Shown: piece by piece, positions 31,122 to 40,300 of the stretch | How positions within the stretch are numbered: position 1 is the first letter of the stretch | How the letters are laid out: each line of letters begins with the position of its first letter | Source: Mannheimia granulomatis | GTDB taxonomy: Bacteria > Pseudomonadota > Gammaproteobacteria > Enterobacterales > Pasteurellaceae | Length of the DNA: 64,000 nt | Reading direction: 5' to 3' | Assembly: GCF_011455695.1 (NCBI RefSeq) | Contig: NZ_CP015030.1 | Coordinates: forward strand, 434,001 to 498,000 | Translations under genes and position numbers: made by a program | Notes under the pieces: generated by a model | What the model was told of the DNA's origin: nothing | Database searches by the model: none | Seen by the model: only the letters and a program-made list of their open reading frames with translations

Positions 31122-31193
31122 ACTATTTTCCTTATTTTTCCGTACCAGGGTGTAAACAAACTCCCCTACAAGCGGTTGTTTTTTCAAAATTTT

Positions 31194-32537
31194 TTACAAG
31201 AAATACAATCCAATGATGAATATAGGTGTGGTAAAGATTAGTGCTGTCATACAGTAGCCCATAATGTCCCTTACCCCTAAACCTGCGATCCCTAGTGCTG
31301 GTAATGCCCAAAACGGTTGAGCCATATTTGCCCACATATCTCCATAAGCAATCCCCATTACCGCTTTACCTAAATCCGAACCCAGTTCTTGAGCCGCCGG
31401 AATAACGAACGGACCTTGTACTACCCAGTGACCGCCGCCGGAAGGCACCGCAAAGTTCACTAATGCCGAACTAAAGAATGTGAGAAGCGGGAAGGTTTCT
31501 TTGTTGGAAATATCTACGAAGAATTGGGTGATTATTCCACCTAAACCAGAGTGTTCCATCATTAACTGCATACCTGCATAGAATGGGAACTGGATTAAGA
31601 TCCCTGCTGTTGAACGTGCTGCGTTAGTAATTGCACGTACATAAGCTGCTGGTGAGCTGTGTAGGGCTAAGCCAACCATTAAGAAGATGAAATTAACAAT
31701 GTTGATCGTTAAGTTGAAACCTTTATCAACAAAGTACATTCCTAAATAGATAAACCCTGTCCCAGTAATCAAGTAAGCCAACCAACGGCTTTCCTCAATT
31801 TTTTCCGCAATGGTTGAATCCGCAGTGATTTTTTTGCTGAAATCAGGATCTTCTTGTAATAGACGAGGATCAACTGCTTTCACATCTTCTGCTTTCGGGT
31901 GCATCATTTTGGTGAGGAATGGCAAGGTGATGATCAACATACTAACGATGAAGATGTTATAGCCTGTTAATAGTGTTTGCGTAACAGGAATAATGCCATC
32001 AGTATATGTTGGATCAGTGATGAAACGTGCGATTGGGTTGTTCGGCGTTGCGGCTTGTAATGGCATTGAGCCTGAGAAACCACCACCCCAAGTCATAAAG
32101 CCAATATATGCACAAGCAATCAATAATGCATAATCCACACCTTTAATACGGCGAGCCACTTCTTTTGCAAACATTGCACCGACAACTAAACCAAATCCCC
32201 AGTTAATTGCACAAGCAACACAGCTCATAAAAGTAACAAGCATAACACCTTGAGTTGGTGTTTTCGCAACGGATGCCGCAGTTGAAAGGAAACGACGAAT
32301 TTGAGGCGCTGAAGCAAGAGCATTACCCGTTACGACCACCATGGCCATTTGCATTGAGAAAGCAAGCAGATTCCAGAAACCATTCCCCCACATTTCAATT
32401 AATGCACCAGCACTGTGTTCGGTAACCCCAAACGCCCAGAAGAAGATGACAATACTGAGTAATACCGCCAGAACCAGTGGCTCTGGCATATATTTACTGA
32501 CAATAGTCGTCATAAATCGAGAAATACGGCTAATCAT
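31194..32537 (-). CDS. atoE: Short-chain fatty acid / acetoacetate transporter
   Basis: 447 residues from the ATG at 32537 (AAGGGG five bases upstream), with about 12 membrane segments. It has the AtoE family blocks NWGFGLVVGAMFAKEVARR, GHWVVQGPFVIPAAQ and GDMWANMAQPFWALP. It brings short-chain acids such as butyrate or acetoacetate into the cell. It starts just after the atoA stop. Confidence 0.92.
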   Translation of the reverse strand: MISRISRFMTTIVSKYMPEPLVLAVLLSIVIFFWAFGVTEHSAGALIEMWGNGFWNLLAFSMQMAMVVVTGNALASAPQIRRFLSTAASVAKTPTQGVMLVTFMSCVACAINWGFGLVVGAMFAKEVARRIKGVDYALLIACAYIGFMTWGGGFSGSMPLQAATPNNPIARFITDPTYTDGIIPVTQTLLTGYNIFIVSMLIITLPFLTKMMHPKAEDVKAVDPRLLQEDPDFSKKITADSTIAEKIEESRWLAYLITGTGFIYLGMYFVDKGFNLTINIVNFIFLMVGLALHSSPAAYVRAITNAARSTAGILIQFPFYAGMQLMMEHSGLGGIITQFFVDISNKETFPLLTFFSSALVNFAVPSGGGHWVVQGPFVIPAAQELGSDLGKAVMGIAYGDMWANMAQPFWALPALGIAGLGVRDIMGYCMTALIFTTPIFIIGLYFL

Positions 32538-32547
32538 AATAAGCCCC

Positions 32548-33207
32548 TTATGCACCTGCGAGCGGCATTTTTTTCAAGGTAGGCGAAACGATAAATTCTG
32601 CTTCAGTTTTTGCTTTAACAGTTTCTAAATCATAACCTTCAGCAATTTCAGTTAAGGTTAATTTACCCTCAATAAACTCAAATACCGCAAGCTCGGTAAC
32701 CACCATTTTCACTTTATTGCGTGCAGTTAATGGTAAAGTGCATTTTTTTAAGATTTTAGATGCACCTGTTTTATTGCAGTGTTCCATACCGATGAGCACA
32801 CGGCGAGCTCCTGTCACTAAATCCATCGCTCCGCCCATACCAGGCACCATTTTTCCTGGTACCATCCAGTTTGCTAGATTGCCTTCTTGGTCAACTTCCA
32901 AGCCACCTAATACACAAGCATCAACGTGTCCACCACGAATTAATGCGAATGAGAAAGCACTATCAAAGAACATACCACCAGCTTTGATACCACAAGGTTG
33001 CCCACCTGCATTAACAATATTTTCATCAGGATTTTCAGGATCAAAAGCACTTAATCCTAAAAAACCATTTTCAGACTGAAGCGTAATTGAAATATCACTT
33101 GGTACATAGTTTGCAACCATAGTTGGTAATCCAATGCCAAGATTTACAATATCACCATCTTTAAACTCTAATGCGATACGGCGGGCAATAATTTCTTTTG
33201 CGTTCAT
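32548..33207 (-). CDS. atoA: Acetate CoA-transferase beta subunit
   Basis: 219 residues from the ATG at 33207 (GGAG before it). The catalytic Glu lies in the family motif SENGFLGL, and the Gly-rich block GGAMDLVTGARRV is present. With AtoD it moves CoA from acetyl-CoA to acetoacetate or short acids. Confidence 0.95.
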   Translation of the reverse strand: MNAKEIIARRIALEFKDGDIVNLGIGLPTMVANYVPSDISITLQSENGFLGLSAFDPENPDENIVNAGGQPCGIKAGGMFFDSAFSFALIRGGHVDACVLGGLEVDQEGNLANWMVPGKMVPGMGGAMDLVTGARRVLIGMEHCNKTGASKILKKCTLPLTARNKVKMVVTELAVFEFIEGKLTLTEIAEGYDLETVKAKTEAEFIVSPTLKKMPLAGA

Positions 33208-33224
33208 TTTCAATTCTCCTTCCA

Positions 33225-33872
33225 TTATGCTTTCACAATGTAATCCACAACAGCCGCAGGGATCATCACCATATTTGGATCGATTTCGCCTACTTTCACC
33301 ACTTTACGAGCTTGTACAATAACTGTTTTTCCTGCCAAAGCCATCATCGGGTTAAAATTGCGCGCTGAACCTGCAAACACTAAGTTTCCGCTCTCATCGG
33401 CAATATCGGCTTTAATAATTGCTACATCTGCTTTTAATGGAAGCTCTAATAAGTATTCAACCCCATCAATCGTCATTTTTTGTTTGCCTTCTTCCACTAC
33501 AGTACCAACACCCGTTGGGGTTAAAATACCGCCTAAACCTGCACCGCCAGCACGAATACGTTCAGCCAAAGTACCTTGCGGGCAAAGTTCTACCTCAATT
33601 TCGTCTGCAATCATTTTTTTGCCTGTTTCTGGATTAGTACCAATATGTGAGGCATAGAGTTTTTTCACACGCCCATTAACGATTAAAGGACCTACTCCAG
33701 TATCGACCATTGCGGTGTCAGTACTAATTAGAGTAATGTCCTTAATGCCAGCATCTAAGATTTCTTTGATAATCATTTCAGGAGCTCCGCAACCCATAAA
33801 ACCACCTGACATAATTGCCATTCCATCAAATAAATAAGGTCTGATCTTATCTATTGAAATACATTTAGACAT
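33225..33872 (-). CDS. atoD: Acetate CoA-transferase alpha subunit
   Basis: 215 residues with the alpha-subunit start [19 protein letters not shown] and the [16 protein letters not shown] block. First gene of the leftward atoD-A-E-B-bdhA-permease operon. Its promoter must lie in 33873-34134, where a dyad and a CRP site are found. Confidence 0.95.
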   Translation of the reverse strand: MSKCISIDKIRPYLFDGMAIMSGGFMGCGAPEMIIKEILDAGIKDITLISTDTAMVDTGVGPLIVNGRVKKLYASHIGTNPETGKKMIADEIEVELCPQGTLAERIRAGGAGLGGILTPTGVGTVVEEGKQKMTIDGVEYLLELPLKADVAIIKADIADESGNLVFAGSARNFNPMMALAGKTVIVQARKVVKVGEIDPNMVMIPAAVVDYIVKA

Positions 33873-34067
33873 AATATTCTCCTATAAGATAAAATAAATT
33901 TATATAAAACTATGAATCTGGGTATATGTAAGGTTGTGTGGTAAATACTCATAATCTTAATTTTTTTATAATTGGAGAAGAGTTTATTTATTTATGTATG
34001 TAATTTAAAATATAGTTTTTTTACATATCTATAAGTAAAATTTATAGAGTTTTATAAAGTAAAATCT

Positions 34068-34087
34068 AATACCTATAATGAGGTATT
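34068..34087. promoter_or_regulatory. Dyad in the ato control region
   Basis: AATACCT-N6-AGGTATT, a perfect 7-bp inverted repeat between atoD and the divergent LysR gene. Candidate LysR-type binding site. The rest of 33873-34134 is strongly AT-rich, with no gene. Confidence 0.5.
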
Positions 34088-34102
34088 TGTTGCGATGGGA
34101 TA

Positions 34103-34118
34103 TGTGATCTAGATCACG
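34103..34118. promoter_or_regulatory. CRP (cAMP receptor protein) site
   Basis: TGTGATCTAGATCACG matches the CRP consensus TGTGA-N6-TCACA at nine of ten key positions and is nearly a perfect palindrome. It sits 17 bases before the LysR start codon and about 230 bases before atoD. It could activate atoD from a distance or repress the LysR gene under carbon limitation. Confidence 0.8.
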
Positions 34119-34134
34119 ATGTAATGGAGGAAAA

Positions 34135-35028
34135 ATGGATATTAAACATTTACGATATTTTATAGGCATTGTTGAAAATGGCTTTAATTTGAGCAGGACA
34201 TCTCAAAACTTATATATTTCTCAGCCTGCACTAAGTATGATGATCAATGATTTTGAACAAAGAGAATGTGTAACTTTATTTACAAGAGCAAATGGAAAGA
34301 TAAGTGGATTAACTTATGTTGGAGAAAATTATTACCGTGATGCGAAAGAATTGCTTGAAAAATACTATCAGATGAATCGAAATCTACATAAAAAGGAGGA
34401 AGTAATAGCAGGAAATGTATCAATTGGCATCCCTCCATTGATTTTATCAGTTATTTTCCCCCAAATTTTGCCAGAGATAATGCTAAATAATTCTCAAATT
34501 AAGTTTATAGTGAAAGAACAAGGAGCTTATTCATTAAAAAGTGAGTTATTGTTAGGAAATGTTAATTTTGCGACTTTACTATATCCTGAACATATTTCAC
34601 CTAAAATCATAGATTCCTTCGAAATTTACCAATCGGAACTGTCTGTATTTTGTTCTCCGAAGCACCCTTTTGCTGATAGGGAATTTATAACTTGGCAAGA
34701 TTTACATAAAGAGAAAATAGTGACTTTTGATGAAACCTTTATGATTTACCAGCATTTAAGAGAGGCATTTGAACGACACAATATTCATCCTAATATTGTT
34801 TATGAATCTGCTTCTTGGGATTTTTTATATTATACTGCGAAGTCTAATTCAGATATATTGACTATTCTTCCCCTTGCAACAAGGCAGTATTATCCTGATC
34901 CACATTTAGTTAGTGTAAAAATTAAGGATCCTGTTTTATGGAAAGTCACACTATGCCGCCTTAAGAAGAATAATTACTCTGCAGCAGAAAATTATATATT
35001 CGATGAGATTTTAAAAAGATTTAGATGA
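34135..35028 (+). CDS. LysR-type transcriptional regulator of the ato cluster
   Basis: 297 residues: N-terminal winged helix-turn-helix (HLRYFIGIVENGFNLSRTSQ, then LYISQPALSMMINDFE) and a two-lobed effector domain. GGAGG lies four bases before the ATG. The divergent position next to atoD (a LysR gene is next to atoD in H. influenzae as well) makes it the likely activator of the ketone-body genes. The effector is unknown. Confidence 0.88.
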   Translation: MDIKHLRYFIGIVENGFNLSRTSQNLYISQPALSMMINDFEQRECVTLFTRANGKISGLTYVGENYYRDAKELLEKYYQMNRNLHKKEEVIAGNVSIGIPPLILSVIFPQILPEIMLNNSQIKFIVKEQGAYSLKSELLLGNVNFATLLYPEHISPKIIDSFEIYQSELSVFCSPKHPFADREFITWQDLHKEKIVTFDETFMIYQHLREAFERHNIHPNIVYESASWDFLYYTAKSNSDILTILPLATRQYYPDPHLVSVKIKDPVLWKVTLCRLKKNNYSAAENYIFDEILKRFR

Positions 35029-35062
35029 TGAAATAGAAAGACTATTTAAAGAGATTAGAAAA

Positions 35063-35110
35063 TGGCACGCCCTAAAGGATTCGAACCTTTGACCCACGCC
35101 TTAGAAGGGC
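35063..35110 (-). other. Prophage attachment site: 3' remnant of tRNA-Arg(UCU)
   Basis: Read on the minus strand this is the anticodon loop CTTCTAA, variable region, T-arm (AAAGG-TTCGAAT-CCTTT), acceptor 3' strand and CCA of an argU-type tRNA. No D-arm or 5' acceptor is present; to its right the sequence becomes AT-rich phage DNA. This is the copy left behind when a phage integrates into the tRNA 3' end, so the intact tRNA and integrase should lie at the other prophage end, beyond 64000. Confidence 0.8.
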
Positions 35111-35223
35111 TTTCATATATTTTATTTTTATTTTTATAAAAATAATAAAAAAAATGACTTACAGAGCTAATCAATCATAATAACACTGTTTTTATTACCA
35201 TCTTTTCACATCTTTTAATACCT

Positions 35224-35247
35224 TTTGTGTCACAATTTTGACACAAA
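35224..35247. terminator. Hairpin at the end of the late operon
   Basis: Perfect 9-bp stem TTTGTGTCA/TGACACAAA (35224-35232 and 35239-35247) with a 6-nt loop, 38 bp downstream of the last phage gene. It has no strong T run, so it is a weak terminator candidate. Nothing else is seen in 35111-35284. Confidence 0.45.
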
Positions 35248-35284
35248 GTGGCATATCTGTATGTAATAGAGGTAAGATATATTC

Positions 35285-35437
35285 TCACCTTATCATAGGC
35301 TCTGTTTCGTCATCCAATACCGCGTGTAAATCTAGCCTAATATCCTGTAGACTGACTGGCTCCCCGTCTGCTTGCCTAAACAAAAGGCGATAACTTACGT
35401 CATCGCCTCTGAAAAACTTAAATTTATGCTTTTGCAT
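35285..35437 (-). CDS. Small phage protein, 50 residues, unknown
   Basis: ATG at 35437, stop at 35285, nine bases after the preceding stop; a GGGG precedes the start. The protein begins MQKHKFKFFRGDDVSYRLLF and ends DETEPMIR. The start resembles the N-terminal strand pairs of distal tail proteins, but no function can be assigned. Its tight spacing in the late operon supports it as a real gene. Confidence 0.55.
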   Translation of the reverse strand: MQKHKFKFFRGDDVSYRLLFRQADGEPVSLQDIRLDLHAVLDDETEPMIR

Positions 35438-35445
35438 TTAGACCC

Positions 35446-35739
35446 CTACACTACAATCTGACCTGTCTCTTTTAGGTGATTGTAGATACGTCCTAACATA
35501 ATCTGAGTTGGTGTTTTGCCTAAATCATCTTTTGTTAGTGGTGCATCTGTAATTGCTTTAGCTGATTGTGCATCAATATATTTGTACTCGCTGGTTACAA
35601 TCACAAAGTTTGTAACTGCACCATCAGCATCATCACCAGTACCGACGACATATTTGGCACTAAGTGAGCCGTCGTCTTGCGTTGAGTAGCTGGCGATAGT
35701 TGAGTACATTGGATTTAGGATTTTATTGAATGTTGTCAT
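35446..35739 (-). CDS. Phage protein, unknown, distal tail region
   Basis: 97 residues, starting after a strong AGGAGG-like site six bases from the ATG. It has no membrane segment or known motif. A beta-rich middle (SAKYVVGTGDDADGAVTNFV) is followed by a helical tail (PTQIMLGRIYNHLKET). Its position after J and the fibre-like genes suggests a tail or tail-assembly role. Confidence 0.65.
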   Translation of the reverse strand: MTTFNKILNPMYSTIASYSTQDDGSLSAKYVVGTGDDADGAVTNFVIVTSEYKYIDAQSAKAITDAPLTKDDLGKTPTQIMLGRIYNHLKETGQIVV

Positions 35740-35749
35740 GATTTTCCTC

Positions 35750-36385
35750 CTATTGAATAGCTGAATATGATTTTACGGTAAATTTTACGCCGTCTATACT
35801 GTGATAATCAGTAGTAAATAATAAGCTCCCAGAATTAGGCCTTAGCTGAAAACTAAAATCCATATTCAGGTCTGAGATAACTTTTATTAGATTGGCACAT
35901 AATTCGTGTAAATTTACAATTTCAGCACCTGTATTTTTTAGGTAGCCCGCTGTTATTTGTATGGTACTAGTGTTTCTTAATACAGCGTCTTTTGTTGTTA
36001 TATATTTGTCTTCAACTTTAATGCCATAATTACTTTTAGCTTGCGTGATTGCTCCTATATGTATAATATCGCCCGTTATATAAATATTCAGATCGCCATT
36101 GTTATTATCCCAATTTTCAGGGCAGTACACGCTTAAATTGTTATTTAATCTGACGTATAAGTCTTCAGGTATGCCTGTTGTTATTTTTGTAACATCAGCA
36201 TTACCATTATTATAAGGTGGTAACACCCCAGTAAACATTTTACGAGTAATTCGTTCGTTTTTTGCAATCAACCCTATTTTCGACAAGTCAATTTCATTCG
36301 TGTTATTTCTAACTCCGTATTGATGTTTAATAGGATTGTTAAATATCGTAAATTGTTTATTTTCAACTTGTAACCCATACGCCAT
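35750..36385 (-). CDS. Phage protein, unknown, possible tail fibre tip
   Basis: 211 residues from the ATG at 36385 (MAYGLQVENKQF). A longer in-frame form would overlap the upstream gene by 128 bp and is less likely, since this start lies five bases from that gene's stop. It is rich in Asn and beta-strand patterns, as in small tip proteins. MAYGLQV-x-N starts are common in phage tail proteins of the J-downstream region. Function not established. Confidence 0.6.
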   Translation of the reverse strand: MAYGLQVENKQFTIFNNPIKHQYGVRNNTNEIDLSKIGLIAKNERITRKMFTGVLPPYNNGNADVTKITTGIPEDLYVRLNNNLSVYCPENWDNNNGDLNIYITGDIIHIGAITQAKSNYGIKVEDKYITTKDAVLRNTSTIQITAGYLKNTGAEIVNLHELCANLIKVISDLNMDFSFQLRPNSGSLLFTTDYHSIDGVKFTVKSYSAIQ

Positions 36386-36389
36386 ATCA

Positions 36390-37007
36390 TCAGTCTCTTG
36401 TTGATTTGTAGGCTTCGCTCCAACCGTTTGTGATGTCTTGTTCGAGCGGTTTATCAAGTTTTTCAGCCAGCGCCAAAAGTCTTTTAGCATTGTTGTAATC
36501 TTGTTTAGTTTTAGCATAAATACCTCTACTTAGTTGTTTAAATAATTCGTTATCAAGTATTACTACTTCTCCGGTCATCGTACTCCATTCTTCAGCCAGC
36601 TCTTCTCCTAATAAGACCAGTCGAGACAAGTCATCATATTTAGTGCGACTCACACTATCGGTATGCCACCAATAACCATTTACTAACACACCGGTTTTAC
36701 TGTGTTCATCTATTTTATTTTTTAAGATTTCCCATAATGCATCTAAATCCTTTTTATGTTTTATTGCTTTAAGCTCCGGGCAAATTTGCCATTCTTTAAG
36801 CTCTTCATTCCATTTGTGGATATGACTAGGGCAAGCTCCGCTGCAACCTATGGTATATTTATCAATGGACCAAAAAAAACCATCGCTATCGATGGTTTCT
36901 TGTAGTTTTTCAGCTTCTTGGTCTGTGACTAAAAAAGTATGTTCGGTAATTTCTTCTTTTTTAGTAATTGTGGATAAGATTTTTAAATCATTCAGGAATA
37001 CTCTCAT
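36390..37007 (-). CDS. DUF4376-like phage tail-region protein
   Basis: 205 residues. The middle (ALWEILKNKIDEHSKTGVLV, then NGYWWHTDSVSRTKYDDL) has the DUF4376 pattern of GYWWHTD-x-x-SR. The first ~60 residues include a Cys-x-x-x-Cys-P-S-H-I-H stretch. DUF4376 proteins lie next to tail fibre genes in many phages and may be fibre components or chaperones. Overlaps the upstream gene by 20 bp. Confidence 0.65.
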   Translation of the reverse strand: MRVFLNDLKILSTITKKEEITEHTFLVTDQEAEKLQETIDSDGFFWSIDKYTIGCSGACPSHIHKWNEELKEWQICPELKAIKHKKDLDALWEILKNKIDEHSKTGVLVNGYWWHTDSVSRTKYDDLSRLVLLGEELAEEWSTMTGEVVILDNELFKQLSRGIYAKTKQDYNNAKRLLALAEKLDKPLEQDITNGWSEAYKSTRD

Positions 37008-37338
37008 TTGTTATTTCCTCTTTATTTTTAAACTGTTCAATGGAATAATCTTTTTGTAAATCCGCTTTATAGAAAGGGCTTGTTTCTGAGCTGATTAAAC
37101 AGCGCCAAATAAATAAAATTGGATCAACACTAAAATTAGGAATTGCATTTAATGTTAAAAATGTTACAAAAGAATTATTATTGTTTTTAAAATCTTCCTC
37201 ATTATCATAAGATGATATTTCAAACATACATTCTTTATTTACATAATCAAGAGAGACCTTGCTTATACAATGCCAGTTTTTACTGACACTATTTATAAAA
37301 TCGACTCTATAGCTAATCGCTTTATTAATGTAATACAT
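36988..37338 (-). CDS. Phage protein, unknown
   Basis: 116 residues, with its start overlapping the J stop as TAATG, so translation is coupled to J. It is aromatic- and Asn-rich (SYDNEEDFKNNNNSFVTFLT) with no known domain. The base composition is more AT-rich than J. It may be an accessory distal tail protein. Confidence 0.6.
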   Translation of the reverse strand: MYYINKAISYRVDFINSVSKNWHCISKVSLDYVNKECMFEISSYDNEEDFKNNNNSFVTFLTLNAIPNFSVDPILFIWRCLISSETSPFYKADLQKDYSIEQFKNKEEITNESIPE

Positions 37339-40300
37339 TATGATAATTTCCCTACTTTAACTTTAACCGTATTACCTTCCCACACTGTTAAGGCTCGACT
37401 GGATGATGATAATTCTATTCCGCCACTACTATCTCTGGACACTAATCTAAATCCGCCATTATTTAACACCTCAAAATAAGTGCCATAAGCTCCACTCAAA
37501 GAACCTATTCGCAGATTACCACCATTGATATTACCCAAATTACTATTAATAGCAGACAAATTAGCAACATTAAGTTTATCCGCGGTAATTGAGTTACCCA
37601 CAATATGCACCGCATTAATTGAGTTTGCTGCCATATTTCGGGCTGCAATCGTACCGGTTGCAATCTCATTGGCTGTAATGGTATTTGCTGCAATTTGTTG
37701 AGCGGTCACCGTGTTAGTTACGATAGAGCCGCCGTGAATAGAGGTTACACCAGCATTTACCCAAGCACTAGGTTGAGTTGTGTACTCAGTGCATTCTTCC
37801 AGCATTGGACGGGCTACATAAACATCAGGGTTGCTTGCAGTTTGTTGATCTGCTCGTATCATAACTTCGACATAGCCGCTAGCAGGACATCTAAACTTAA
37901 CAAAGTTACGGCTATTTGCGTCCACGCCATTAACAAATGACCCTCTATTATGTAGTCGAGCAATAGCTATTTGCCTAACATAACCGCCATCTGCATTTAG
38001 CTCTTCGACCAAAAGCATCGCCGAACAACGATAAGCATTAGCGTAAACACTAAACATATACCATTGATTAGGGATTAAGTGTATTTTTTGGCGTACAACA
38101 TCAATCCATTGATTTTTAGGAGTGTTTATTGTTTCGGCCAATGTTAGTTTTACAATCCGTTCTTTGTCACTGATCGAATTTTTTAACGTCCAGTTAGCAT
38201 TATTCTGACCGATATATTGACGATTAGGTGTACCTCCTGTGTAATTACCATTATTAGTAAACCAACCATAGCCGTTATTATCAAAAATCGGGTTATACAG
38301 CAAATTACCACCTAACCCAATCGCCATTTTATCGGCAGACACTTGGCCTGCTGCAATGTGTTGAGAATTGATTGCAGCAGCTTGGACTTTGGCGGCAGTA
38401 ACAGAGTTTGCTTGGAGCTTTTCCGCGCCAATCGCATTTGCTTGTATTGCATTAGCACCAATACTATTAGCCGCCATTTGGCGAGCCTCAATAGTGCCAT
38501 CTAATTTTCGGGTTGGTATGCTTGCAAGTTGTTCCGGCTGAATAATCCCTTTAATTGCACCGGCTAAAATTTCTTGTTCCAATGGCAAGTATTTAGACCC
38601 ATTCCAACTGTATAATTTATTAGTTGTGGTGTCGTAAACCTGTTTTTGTCCTTGATATACGTTTACATTGAGATTTTGGACGTATTTTGTCATGCCAAGC
38701 TGACGGGCAGGTAATGCCGTATCAATGATTTCATTCACAATATTTTTAGAGAGTTCTTGATTGAGTTCCTCTAATTTTGTATCTAAATCAACCGCACTTT
38801 CGCCTTTTAAGCCTAGCTCTTGGTAAAATGGCCCAACGTTAATACCTCTTGTGTGTCTTAGCCAATAATAGCGTACAACCTTGTTACCCTTGACGGTATG
38901 AGCATAGGTACGAGCGGTCACTTTTGCGATTTTTTCTGCAAGTGAAAAATCATCTGTTTCCGCCGCAAAAATCTCGGTTTGAGTAACCTCATTGACCCAA
39001 TCCCACTCAAGGGTAATATTGCCCAATCCACCTGTTACAACCACGCCTGTCGGAGCCGGTGGTCGGTCAATAGTAAATGACTGCGTTTTTTCGGTAACAA
39101 TTTGCCCTTTAGCGTTTTTACCGTAGATAACCACGGTGTAATCACCGTTGGGTAAATCGCTTAACTCAATATTCGGGTCTGGCAATCCCTTTTTGTACTG
39201 ATATAAATTACCGTCTTTGGTGATTTTAATATCATAAGTGAGTTTGCCATCGCCAGAGCTAATATCACTAGCAATATAGAGCTTACCGTCATAACCGGTC
39301 GAGACTTCCACCGCATTAATTTGTGGGGCTTTATAGAGCGTTCTGGCCGTTTCCACAAAGTGAGCCGAATTATCAACGATAGCCTCTTTCTGAGGTTCGT
39401 GTTGCAACGCTGTGATAGTGTTAGTGCCATCTGCATTTTCCACAATCGAAATTGAGCGGTATAAGCCTGAGGTAATTTGCTTGGTTGATAATGACCATAC
39501 ACCGTAGACCTCCAATCCAGCTAGTGTGCTATCTAGCGTAACTTCCGTTCCATTTACCGATCGAATTTTAATTGTTGAGTGTGTTGCTTCACCGTTGATA
39601 TATGTAAAATAACTGGCATCATCAATTGTGATTTCTCGGTCTAATGTGACTTTTCTGCCATTTATAGCAAGTACACGTCCCCCTATTTCGGTTCCGGCAT
39701 AGTGGCTGTCAGCCACACGGATAATATCACCCGGTAAGTGCATTAACCCTTCACGGCCAACGGTAAAAGTAATGGTTTCTTTTTCTCGTTTTTCCGTCTC
39801 TAAAATCCATTTGCCTGTACGGTGAGCTTGCCCTCGAGAGGTACAGCCAAAAGCAGTGACTTGCTTTAAATTCAAACCGTGCTTTTTGATTTCCTCATCG
39901 TCCGAGACGTATTCAATCGCACTTTCATAGCCATTCGTTTTATCCGAATAGGTGACTTGCACCGCATTATGGCGAGATTTTCTGGCAGAGTAAGAGCGTT
40001 CAAATCCATTGACTACGTTAGCGTTAGTATAAGTCCAAACCGGATCACGTGGGCGGTCGATAATGACTGAAACCTCCGTTCCTGTCCAAATCGGAATCGC
40101 ACGGAATACCGAGCAGAAATCATTTAATAAATCGTAGGCGCTTTTCACTTCGGTTAGCCAAACATTACAGGTAAAACGCGGCTCTTGTCCTCCCATACCG
40201 TCCGGCACAAGCTGATCGCAATAGCGTGAGACATCATACAACGCCCATTTATCAAAGCTGATTTCAACCCCCAGCATTTTGCTTAAGATTGGGCCTAAAT

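Noticed and set aside
35121-35284. CRISPR-like or tandem repeats near the att remnant (CATCTTTT copies)
   Set aside because: The copies are too short and irregular; it is AT-rich phage end sequence.
36386-36517. A longer N-terminus for the 35750-36385 gene
   Set aside because: It would overlap the upstream DUF4376-like gene by 128 bp; the start at 36385 lies five bases from the upstream stop and begins with a typical MAYGLQV.
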